Assembly (NCBI GenBank): GCA_037957365.1
Contig: JARHVA010000001.1
Coordinates: forward strand, 16,087,001-16,151,000
Source of the DNA: Torreya grandis
Lineage: Eukaryota > Streptophyta > Pinopsida > Cupressales > Taxaceae
Direction: 5' to 3'
Length of the DNA: 64,000 bases
Of this stretch, positions 38,220 through 48,954 are shown piece by piece (the stretch's first letter is position 1; each line of letters starts with the position of its first letter). A model generated the notes under the pieces. It searched no databases. It had not been told where the DNA came from and saw only the letters and a list, made by a program, of their open reading frames with translations. Position numbers and translations under genes: made by a program.

Positions 38220-39060
38220 TCCCGAAGAGAAGGAAAATTTCAGCTTATTCTTTGAAAAATACCATGAAGTATTTTCTTCATCATATGAATAAATGCATGT
38301 TATTGACCCTAGTAATGTTGTTCATAATATAGTTATCTATCTAGATGCAAGCCCCATTCACCAAAATTAATAAAATTTACCTCTTAAATTTTCTACCCTT
38401 TGTTAGAAAGAACTAATTAAAATCCTAGATGATAATTTTATCAAACTTGTAGATTACTTTGATTGGGTCTCTAACATAGTACTCATTTATAAGAAAGTCA
38501 TTATGGTCACTCACATTTTTATTGACTTTTGTTTGATTCTTTTACAATCCATAATAGATAAATTACATGTTTTTTGAAAGTACTATGTATGAAACTTTTG
38601 AATCTATGTTTTAGATCAACATCCATGATCCATCAAGTTTCCTAAAAATGGATCATGGATGCTGATCTAAAATATTGAATCAAAAATTTCATACAAAATA
38701 CTTTAAACTTAATGTGCCCTAAGGGTAATTTTCCTCTACCTTATATAGATTCCATTATTGGTTTCAAATATCTCTATGAGGTGATTTCCCTCATGGATGG
38801 TCTTTTAAGGTACAATTAGATTCACATCACCCCTAAAGATCAACATAATACTACCTTTACTACTAGGTAGGGTACATATTAATATGTTAAAAATAGGTTG
38901 AAACTTATGTGGATTAACTTATATATAAATCTAAGCATCATAAAAATCATCTTCATGACTTATCCATCATCTTTGACCACATTATTAAATACAAAGTTAA
39001 GCTTAATCCTAATAAGTGCATCTATGGTATTACCTCTATTTTTTTTTTTTATGATTCTTG
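38220..39060 (+). pseudogene. Reverse transcriptase of the oldest Ty3 element
   Basis: Plus-strand RT remnants: FEKYHEVFSSSYEQMHVIDP region (about 38245-38300), VHNIVIYLDASPIHQ, ILDDNFIKLVDYFDWVSNIV (about 38430-38480), HIFIDFCLI (about 38515-38540), CPKGNFPLPYIDSIIGFKYL (about 38715-38775), LMDGLLRYNQIHITPKDQHN (about 38795-38850). A 57-base-arm hairpin interrupts the gene between IDFCLI and CPKGNF. Stops and frameshifts are frequent. The YxDD box is no longer readable. Confidence 0.82.
38577..38704. repeat. Hairpin-forming inverted repeat inside RT
   Basis: The arms 38577-38633 and 38648-38704 are reverse complements over 57 bases with about seven mismatches, separated by 14 bases. They contain TTTTAGATCA and CATCCATGATCCAT. 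The hairpin falls exactly between two RT blocks that are normally adjacent, so it is an insertion or an inverted local duplication. Confidence 0.8.
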
Positions 39061-39670
39061 GTTTCACTAGGAGGTATTGATGTGGATCCTTCTAACATAA
39101 AAGTTATTATTAATATGCTTATACCTCAATCCTTTATTGATATCCACACTTATATTTGGAAACTTGGGGAAATCTATAGATATGTTCCCAAGTTGGCTTA
39201 TCATTAATATTTATTAAAATCCATTCTCAATAAAGGTGTCAAGCTTGAGTGGATTGATGCTTGTCAATAAGCCTTTGATAACATTAATAAATACTTACTT
39301 TAACCTCCTACTTTATGACCACCTTCTAGTGACCACACTTTCATCTTGTACATGGCATCTTGCCCTATATCCATATGGAAAAATCACTCCTTTAGCTTTT
39401 TAATTGACCTTTAATGTTATTAACAACATGGTCAAATATGAGGCTCTCATTATTGGGATGAAGAAACTATTGAATTAGACATTTATTAATTGCATACTTT
39501 AGGTGATTCATACCTTATATGTTACAAAATCAATGGAGTTTATCAATGAAAAAGTGAAAATATTATATCATAACATGAGTTTGCATCTTTCACCAATGAG
39601 GCAATCTCATGAGAACAAAACACTATCATAGATTATCTTGCCTAATCAACTTCCTTCTTTTAGCTTAATT
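39061..39670 (+). pseudogene. RT-RNase H connection, RNase H fragment and second RNase H of the oldest Ty3 element
   Basis: About 39065-39200: GGIDVDPSNIKVIINMLIPQ, then LGEIYRYVPKLAYH, the RT connection. About 39290-39345: YLL.PPTL..PSSDHTFILYM, the beginning of the ordinary RNase H, whose body is then missing. From about 39366: YPYGKITPLAF, LTFNVINNMVKYEALIIGMK and later NTIIDYLA, the shape of the second (Tat-type, archaeal-like) RNase H. So here the extra RNase H comes after RT and before integrase, as usual for Tat elements, with a deletion across the first RNase H. Confidence 0.65.
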
Positions 39671-39899
39671 TATCATTGCATGATATATAATTTCTCATCC
39701 ACATGAGGAGGTTTCCATGTACCTTAGAACCTAAGGATGACTCTCTTATCTACCGCACCAAAGTTGTCACTACTTGACAAAGATCATGGTATAAAGAGAT
39801 CATCTAATTTGTTAGGCATCACACTTATCCTCATGAGGCTAATTATTATGAAGAATCTAAAAGAAACCCTTTAAATTTATTCTTAAATATAACATAGTT

Positions 39900-41020
39900 T
39901 ACTATCATAATATCAAAGGCACCCTACTCCATTACGTTATTGAAAAAAAAGTTCATTCTCTTCTTGAGCAAGCACATGGGGGAATTTGTGATGGTCATTG
40001 TAATGGACATGCTACTACCTACAAATACTTATGTATGAATTACTATTGGTCTACACTTGAAAAATATTCCATCATTTTTGAAAATAAGTGTAGTCTTGAC
40101 CTGATCCATGAAAATATTATTCATTCTCCTCTAGATAGGATTTATAATATTTAATCTCCCTAGTCATTGTGGGGATTATATCTCATTGACAAGTTATCTT
40201 GATCATAAGATGGCCTTATATTCATTATTACTATTGCTGATTATTTTACCAAATGGGTAGAAGTTATGCACCTTATTAATGTTACTCATGTCACTATTTA
40301 TAAATTAATTCTAAAGTAGATCATTATTCATTTTTGGATTCCTCCCATAATCATATTTTACAATGATGGGAGTTTTAATATAAGGAAATGAGGCAAATTT
40401 ATGTGAAATGAAAAATTATGCATAATTTTTCCACACTTTATCACCTTTAGTACAATGGCTAAGCTGAATTTACCAAAAACATTCTTAACAAGATCTTGTA
40501 AAATATTATTAGGGATTCTCATTGGGATTAGAATCTTCAGCTTTATACTTCACTTTGGGCCCATCTTACCAGTATTTTTACTAATATTGGGGCAAATCAA
40601 TTCTCTCTATTCTATGGATCTACGATCATATTACTACTATAAATGGAGTTACCCTATTTGTGCATTTATCTTCATGGCATCATTCTTGATGAAGATATCC
40701 ATGAAACCCCACCTTCATGATTTATAATTACTTGATGAGTGATACATGAATGATCTTCAACATAATAGTCAATACAAAAATAACACTATTAAATATCATA
40801 ATCATAAAGTCAAAGTTTGTACTTTCAATGTTAGAGAATTAGTGTTGAAATTGGAATACACCCATAAAGCATAGGTAAATTATGCCCAAAAGTGGTGGGG
40901 TCCTTACATTTTCAATGACATCCTTGGACCTAGAACTTATAGATTACAGACAATGAAGGACATGTCTTCAAGGAACTGACTAATGCTCAGTTCTAGAAAA
41001 AGTATTTTTCTTCAATTATA
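39900..41020 (+). pseudogene. Integrase of the oldest Ty3 element
   Basis: Plus-strand blocks: CNGHATTYKYLCMNYYWSTL (zinc-finger end, about 40000-40055), ENKCSLDLIHENIIHSPLD, SLWGLYLIDKLS, FIITIADYFTKWVEVMHLIN (about 40210-40275), IIHFWIPPIIIFYNDGSFNI (relatives: GIP..I..DNG), a degraded QWNGQAE-like stretch, and a C-terminal part YNHKVKVCTFNVRELVLKLE, KWWGPYIFNDILGPRTYRLQ (about 40805-40950) ending near SRKSIFLQLYSS. It reads across at least three frames. Confidence 0.85.
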
Positions 41021-44000
41021 TTCTTCTTAGTGTCCTTTTATTTATGATTTTTCATTCCCTATACATATTACTTGGATGCTTATATTTATTTTATATTATA
41101 TCAGGTTAACATTTCTTACAAGTTCTACCTTGACTCTTTTGTATTTTAACTTAGCCTTGCTTTACCTACACACCTATAGGTTTGTTTCATATTAGCCTTA
41201 GTACCTATGCTTGGTCCTTAGGTATTTTGTCATTTTTGTACCTCTTTATTTTTTAGTTTTTGAGTTGCATGGTAAGACTTCAGGAATCAATTAGGCCCTC
41301 CTCATAAATGCCCATCTTATTTTTTGCACTCATTTGCTTGATTTTGTTAGCCATTGTTTATTTTGTGATTCTTTAGTATCTTTAATCATAATGTACACCC
41401 TTTTAATCTTTGATATATTTTTACACTTCATAATTTTATCATATTTATGATTCATAGATTCATCTTACTTGTACCTCTTAGATTTTTAGTTTATAAGTTA
41501 TACAATAAGAGTAGGGAATCAACCAGGCCCTCCTTACAAATATCCATCAATATTAATTTTGTTACATTAATTTATTTTTCTCCCAAACATATCTAGGTGT
41601 CTTCTTATAAAGATAAGGTAGTGGTTGATAATAGTGTTTTCCTCACTTAGAGTCAATGATATTCTCTTGTGGTAAAATTATATCAGTCATTTTACAATCT
41701 TCCTCTATACAATTTTTAAAATTGGGGAAACCCAATTGTTCTATGCTCATATCTATGAATTCCCCTAATTTTCATATCCTCTTAGGATCACCAAGTTTGG
41801 TTTCCATTTGAAATCACTTATTAGGTGTGAGTCTAGGAGTCTTTAGATAATATAGTCTCTAGCTTTTCCTCTTTATCAGCTTAGTGTAAGCTCTATTATG
41901 ATAATTACTTTTAGCAACCATTGTTGGTTTTTTATTAATTTATATGGAGGGAAAAAAAATATAAAAGATTATTAAAAGGTATATTATATCTTAAAATTCA
42001 TAACAATCCAAAGGATGTGATATTTTTGGCACAATTCATATTTTAGTCGAAGTTCAAACTCCACATTTGACCTCTTAATAGAGATGAAGTCCATTGGGGT
42101 GTAGTAGGCCAATATACTAGCATAAGAGGTCTCATTATAACATTATTTATACATCTTATTATATTTTAGTGACACCTATTTTTTCACATTAGTACCCAAT
42201 CTTCATAGTAGATTGATGGATTTGTAAGGGGTCCTAAGAATTGGGGAACATTATCTGGAAAGAAAATATCCTTTTATTTTTCATGCATGTTAGATATCAT
42301 GGGATGATATTTATACTACACTAGTTATCCTAAACATATGTTTTCAAGGCATGGCTTTTTAGGGCCATTAATGTTGAAAACTCTTAGCCTTGTTAACATG
42401 ATTTGAGTGTCTTGCTTCTAGTAAAAACCATGTTTTTACCTTGGTGATGCCCTATTTCCCCTCCCTCTTATTATTCATCTTATTAAGGAGGTTTGTTTAT
42501 AAATCACCCCCATATCATTTATTCATATTTTTCATTCACTTTTAGACATGTTAACATTATGATAATTTTGCCTTTTCCATTTTTAGAAAATAAATAATTA
42601 CATCTTAGAGTTTTTATGAGATGCTCTTTTGGTCATTGACTTATCTTTCTAGGATTTCTCTTAGTTATGTTTGGGACCTTGAGTTTTTTATTCACATTTT
42701 ATGCACCATCCAATTCTATTTTTCCCTTTCATGTTTTTATGTTTCACCTTTTTTGTGGACCATTTGGTTCTTTTTTTACTTTTTCACATCTTAGTTATAG
42801 TCTGATTTCTCTTACATTAATGTTTTTACTAGCATTTAATAGTTACTTGTGTCCTTTATTTGATTTGAGTTTTAGCTTATCTTACTTTAGATGTATTTTT
42901 TTGGGTCCCATAATAGTGTTAGCTTGATGGGTCACTAATTTTCCATTATTTATTATCTGTTTGCTTTGATATTTTGGTTCTAACCTAGCCTTATCACTTT
43001 CAAATTGCTTTATTTTCCATTATATTCAATCATTTTTGAGTTATAAATTCTACATCCATTTATTGACTATTTTATGTACATGTGCATTGATTTTATCAAA
43101 TTTTAGCCTTGTATCATTAGATTTTCTCAAATGCAATAATTCCACCCTTCATAATCGAGACTATGATATTTTCATGCAACATTTATTTGGAAAGGTAAGT
43201 CAAGGTATGTGTATGGTACTTTTATTTATTCATTTATCAATAATTCTTTCAAAAATTATATTTAGTTCTACTCTTTTCGTATTGTTATGTGTCTATACCA
43301 AAGCACCATCCCACGTTACACTATTATGACATGTGATGATCTTTGGGTAGGGCATATGTATACACATGATATTTTTCATTTTATCAATTTACTAACAGTT
43401 TATCTTGTAAGGGATTTTTAGCTAATCAATATCACTAAGTGCACACATTAAAGGGTGCACTAGAAATGGGGTAGGATCGAGTCATGTTACTTTATGAGAG
43501 ATGTTTACATAGTTTTATGTCACACCCTCATTACTATTAGTTTGACCTCCTCTGAGTCTATTTACATTTTACCTCTTTGTCTACTTTATATTAAATTGTT
43601 TTATCCACCCTACACTCCTACTATATCTTCCATATTGAAACAATTTGTTTTTTACTTGTCTCTCTTTATACTATATCAGCGTATCTGATACAATTTTTAT
43701 TATATCTTGTATTAATTTTACTAGATCAACCTAACCAATAAAATATTGTGTCAACTGACATATTTCCAAATGTATCTGCCTAGCCCACAGTATCAACTTA
43801 GAGTTCAAGATCAATTATGGGTGTTATATCTATATGTATATGGGTCATATTTCATTCCTAAACCATATAATACATATATCTATTTTTCTTGTACTTGTAT
43901 TTCTACTCTTAATTAGTAAAATGAGGAGTTGTAGGTTAGATTCTTATCTTAAAGGTTTAGTATTGCTTATGATCTTTAAAAATTAATAGGAGGAGTCATG

Positions 44001-44100
44001 TCAAGGAGGTGTCCCTATATTTAAATTTCCCAACCTAGGACATCTAGGTCTTTTTCTTTCCATTTAATGTCTTCAACTTAAAACATTTATTACAAAGTGC
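41021..44100 (+). other. Long non-coding region downstream of the oldest element's integrase
   Basis: AT- and T-rich. It holds a near-duplicate of about 75 bases (around 41245-41320 and 41480-41550, sharing CAATTAGGCCCTCCT / CAACCAGGCCCTCCT). Hydrophobic frames at 42667-42927 and 43036-43329 look like translated T-rich DNA; I do not call them genes. A purine-rich CCAAAAGGGGAT at about 44111-44122 could be this element's polypurine tract. Confidence 0.45.
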
Positions 44101-47100
44101 CACTTGAGCCAAAAGGGGATATTGATGCACTGATGAGTCCACCCAAAGGTAAGTATCTTTATCCATACTCTTTTTCATTTATTTACTTAGTAAATTAGAT
44201 ATTTAATTGGTCATTACTTTTATATATGTGTTGTTTATCCTTTCTTATGATCCTCTTTATACCAAATAAGTTGGTATGGTTATAGGATTTTTTGGGATTT
44301 CCATTCATCACCGTATATTGCATAGACCACCCATTTGTTGACCATTCCATGACTTATCTTATTATTAATTTAATACTTATAGGTATTTTAGGTCTAGGTT
44401 ACCATTGTTCATTAGTTATTTGCATGCATTATCCTTATTTTATCCTTGATACCCCCATTTTTAATCATTATTAAAATCACTTATCTATATTGAGACCTAA
44501 TGAGAGTTATACCCTATGTCATAGTCTTTGGATTTGGAACCATTTAATTTTAGCATTTGAGTGTAGTTTTTTTTCTAATAATGGTAAAAAATGGATTTGA
44601 AAGGGATACAAAATATTTTACACAACCTTTAGGATTAAAAAATGTAACTCAAGCACTAAACAAACATAAAACAGACCCAACAAAATAATTAGGATTACAA
44701 AAAAACAAATAGTCAACAAAACCAAAATAATAGGAAAAGGATAAAAATTTATACTCTATGTCCTTTATGTTTGCTTTTACTATTGTGAAAAAATTCTTCT
44801 TCTTAAAGATACACAAGGTTAGAAAAGGCATTTTTATATGTCAGGGTCCCAAAATTATATCTTGGGGTCTCAATATTTTGTGGTGCTTCCTAAAAATTAC
44901 TACAGTGTTCAAGATGATCATAATTATTATGATTATTCTCATTCTCTTATAAAACAAACAATTGATCATAGTTAAAATTGAGTGAATCTTTGGAGACATC
45001 CCCATCCTTCTTGGTAGGGATCCTACGTTGATCATGAATTTTTAGTACAACTACCAATCTTCTATAGTCTTTTTTTAACACTATAATTAATTAGAATACA
45101 AAATTAACTCTAATTGGAGATGTAAACTATTTAAATCTGGTATAGGAAGTAAAATAATATGGTAAATAGTTAATATAGAGATATATATAATTTACAAAGG
45201 TTATAAATAGATAAAGATAAAAACTATGGTTAGGTTTAAAGAGATATCCTCACAAACTAATCCATTTCAAACTATGATATTTATTTGATAATTGTGATTA
45301 TTTATAACTGTCTATAAAAACCTACAAACACAAAGTTAATTGAAAACATAGATCTATTATATATAGGGACAAGGATGCAAAAGGTAGATAAGGTCCTAGT
45401 GCATCATTAAATTCTAATATTATCTAGACAGACTATGTATTGGATGTGAAAATTTGGGCTTGTGCACCTCTATCTATGTATTATCTGATTTTATGTGGAG
45501 CTTGTTTGGATCTCAAATGATCTAAAAAATAAAAATCATAGCATGTACAAGTACATAAAACAAGATCAAATATAAAAGGGGGAAAATGTGGGGAAGTGGG
45601 ATATGGTCGTGTTATCCTTAGAAAACCCCTTGTTAACTGAGTGTTGCCTATAGAGTCCAAGTGGACCTCATGCTAATGTATTTATCCTTTTAGGGAAGAT
45701 TATATGGATGTAACTAGAAAATTTTATTAGAATGATTGACAAAGGATTTCCCTCAACCTGAAAGAAAACAATATTAAATTGGCTAATGATTGTAATATTT
45801 CAATAAAATTATAGTAGAGTTCTCTGTTGAAAAAATAAATGTTTTTAAAATTACATTTGTAAGAAAGTTATAGATAGATTAGCTGGGGAGTTTTAAGTGT
45901 GAGCCTTGATGTGATTTTAGAGATGAATCTTTTAAATATTTATGATAGCCAACCTATTGGTTTACATAGGAAAGACATTATGAAGTGTGTAATTTTGAAA
46001 AGATGACTATTAGATCATTATGGAAAAAGTCACACTACAGGATAAGGACACAATGTGTCCTTGTCTGACAATGCACTCTTATCTAGATAGGATAGAGGCT
46101 TATAAAACCAATTTTAGAATGAATTAAATGTTGAATAGGGACAATATAGGGAAGTCTTGGAGATATGCATAATTTTTGTGAGACTTTGAAGGCTTCCTTA
46201 GATATTGTGGGTTTTCAGAATGGCAAATCAACCAAGTAAGGTAAAGATGTCAAGGAAAAGAATTTTCAAGCATTTATTAATTAAATTTCAGTGTCTACAT
46301 TCCCCCCCTACTTTATTATAATGATGCATAAAATTACTAGAGTCAATAAAATGTGATACCTAAGTGTGTATTCACACTTTATATTTGTCATGAATATGTG
46401 CATGCCCCTTTAATGAGGTGTGTCAAGATGCATCAAATCTATGGTGAATTGAGAGTGATCAAGTCTAAATTATAACACTTAGTGAAGATGCTTGAGTTAG
46501 AAATATTATATGCTCCAACCCTCAGAAAGTAATCTATAATGCAATTGAAGAATTTGTAACCAACAAAGTGGTTCACTAAAGTGCAACCAATATGTGGGAC
46601 ATCACTAAGCTCAAATATGGGTCACTTGTTGAATTAAGAATAAGAGGTGGAACTAGTACAAGTCTCATTAAATTGAAACCAAGATGTCGATCATCACTAA
46701 GCTTAAATGTTGTCCATTTTCAAAAGATGAATAACACTTTTATAGACACGTCTAGATTTGAATTATAAATTCTTGAAACTTTGATTTATTGAAAAATATA
46801 AATCTAAATTTTGTGAAGTATTAGCTTGGACATGAATGCATATCATGCCCCCTAAATTTGATAGAGTGATAATTTTATTTTCTAAAAATGTTTTAAAATA
46901 TTTTAACCATATTTACATAAGTGTACATGTACTTGAGTAGATATAAGAGTGGAGTACATAATCAAATTGAATGCCCCCAAAACCTAAAAATTCAAATTTT
47001 TCATATTGTAAACTATCAAATATGAAATGTATTACTTGTGAAACCCTATAGACAAGCCCATATGCCCCCTTTTGAGATGAGGGAAATATCCTACAAATCA

Positions 47101-47533
47101 CTTGTCTTAAAATAAAAATTTAGAGCATTTGTGAAAGAAGTAATCAAGTAATAGCATGTGAACATTTGAATTGTATTAGGATATAAAACATGTAACATTG
47201 AAGCATATGAAAAGTTTAGATATTTCATTACATCATTGTAATTGAATATAACATTTATGTAGTGTATAGAAAATGTAAAAAATATGAAAGTTTTGTATAG
47301 GTATTATAAGAATATTATTGAATAGATTAAGCATTTGAATTCACATAAATAATTTGTGCATTATATGAATCATGGCACCATATATGTACGTAATTATATA
47401 CTTAGTAGTTTATGATAGGCATAGTGGCACCATATTAGTTTTAACAAATATGTAAACAAATCTATGTAAGTAGGCACAAATTCCACATACAAGGGACATG
47501 TAAAACATTGCATAGAGTTAGAAAACTTGTATA
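44101..47533. other. No recognisable gene; possible LTR edge near 46303
   Basis: AT-rich with no convincing domain. At 46292-46314 the plus strand reads CAGTGTCTACATTCCCCCCC; on the minus strand that is GGGGGGGAATGTAGACACTG, a polypurine tract followed by a typical LTR start, so an old minus-strand LTR may lie to the left of 46303. A small perfect hairpin (AAGGACACA / TGTGTCCTT) lies near 46035-46055. The sequence up to 47533 is the target into which C1 inserted. Confidence 0.35.
47529..47533. repeat. Target-site duplication of C1, left copy (GTATA)
   Basis: Identical to 52441-52445. Confidence 0.85.
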
Positions 47534-48665
47534 TGTTAAGCATGGAATATATTGAGAGGGGAGGTGAATCAGTATATTATATATCTTATAAAACTTTCCC
47601 TTTATCAAATTCCACTTAATCAAACATTCAAGATATGCAATAAATCTCAAACAATAAACATCACACAAGATAGAGAGAGACACCAGATATAACGTGGAAA
47701 CCCAATGTGAGAAAAACCATAGAGAACAATCTCAAGTATATTCATGAGAACAAACCCACAAGAGCACCATACCCCTTTGCCGAGTACCACCCCAACTACA
47801 ATTCATGAGCACCAACCCATAGGAGCTTCAAACCCCTTTGCCAAGCACCAACCCAGTAACTATTCATGAGCACCAACCCACAGGAGCACCAACTCCTTTG
47901 CTGAGCACCAACCTAGCAACAATTCGTGAGCACCAACGCACAGGAGCACCAACCCCTCTATGTATACCACACACATATCCCTCAATGTTGCTATCTCAAA
48001 AAATGATAGATCAATACAACATCTCCTTCCTCTCTCTCTCACCTTTGCTCTTCTAAGCTAGATATAACAAATACAAATCATATTCATCTCTCACAATTGC
48101 TCTTCTAAGCTAGATATTATAATATCAAATCAACCTCTATCTCTCATATTACAAATGGCTTCTCAAGCCTTTATTTATAGCTTTCCAAATGACCTTTGGC
48201 CTTCCCCCTTTGTGACCCTTCAATCCTCATGGAAAATGGCACCAATCTTGGATGACCCTTCATATTCAAGCCTTTGAAAAGTCATGTGGTGACCCTTCAT
48301 GACCAAAAATGTCCTTCCCACTTTTGTCTTTATCTTTGGTGACTTTCTGTATTCTTCAAAGTGTCCCTTCATGGGAAATTGCACCCTTGCTATTTTGTCT
48401 TCACTTGGTGACTCTTGGTATTCCCCAAGATGACTCTTCATGGGAAAATGTGTCTCATCCTTCTTTTATCTTTACCCCATGGCTCTTTGACTTCTCCATG
48501 GGCCCTTCTTTTGTCTCATATGCAACCAAAAATATATTCGTTAATATTAAATAAATATTAACTCATATTAGCCAATATATATTTATTACAAACAACATTA
48601 AATGCAATGGGGCCTTTATCACCAATAATACTAGACCTTTGACATCAATGACAATATTTCCAACA
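47534..48665 (-). repeat. 3' LTR of C1
   Basis: Plus-strand TGTTAAGCATGG...TATTTCCAACA. It matches 51309-52440 and, more distantly, the two C2 LTRs. It contains a 61-base tandem repeat block. Confidence 0.92.
47741..47960. repeat. 61-base tandem repeat inside C1 3' LTR
   Basis: Unit starts at 47741, 47802, 47863 and 47923 (periods 61, 61, 60), the last incomplete. Core: TTCATGAGCACCAACCCACA followed by GGAGC and CCCCTTTGCC. The unit is C-rich against an AT-rich background and creates spurious repetitive open frames on both strands. All four C1/C2 LTRs contain it. Confidence 0.88.
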
Positions 48666-48666
48666 A

Positions 48667-48677
48667 TCTCCCCCTTT
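48667..48677 (-). other. Polypurine tract of C1
   Basis: The minus strand reads AAAGGGGGAGA, immediately followed by TTGTTGGAAATATTG, the LTR start. This is typical for the primer of plus-strand synthesis in copia elements of the SIRE/Maximus style. Confidence 0.8.
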
Positions 48678-48954
48678 ATCATTGATGGCAACCTCAATAT
48701 TGAAACTACCACATCCTATCACCTACACATCCTGTCATCTAAAAACATACAATAACTCCCCCTTATTGTAGAAACCTGTACCTATTTTTTGCACCTATAC
48801 CTATACCTATAATTCTCTCCCTTTGACATCAATGGCAAAGGGCCTACCTAGAGTTAACACTTAGCTACCCCTCAACTAATGTTGAACATTAATAGCAAGA
48901 AGTAATATAAATTACTCCCAACTCCTCTCACCCATATTTGAATGTGTCCTTTGA

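Noticed and set aside
4190..41020. Oldest plus-strand element as an endogenous pararetrovirus
   Set aside because: It has a recognisable integrase with a C-terminal domain (39900-41020), which pararetroviruses lack; the order fits Ty3/gypsy.
42667..43329. Hydrophobic plus-strand frames that could suggest an envelope-like membrane protein
   Set aside because: Composition is what T-rich DNA gives in that frame (Phe, Leu, Ser). There are no glycosylation, cleavage or family motifs, and the frames are interrupted.
46440..46740. Possible copia Gag remnant (a NMWDITKLKYG-like phrase)
   Set aside because: A single weak phrase without the neighbouring Gag motifs.
47838..48056. Repetitive frames in C1/C2 LTRs (for example the P-S-T-N-rich frame, and similar frames at 51635-51817 and 57673-57927)
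   Set aside because: They follow the 61-base tandem repeat within LTRs and exist on both strands; they are by-products of the repeat.
48220..48554. Frames of 73-81 codons in C1/C2 LTRs (also 51995-52216, 54345-54578, 58082-58315) repeated in all four LTRs
   Set aside because: They are repeated only because the LTR is repeated; the LTRs of this family are otherwise non-coding and no start context or domain is seen. Unlike the nested Ty3 LTR region, they are short.
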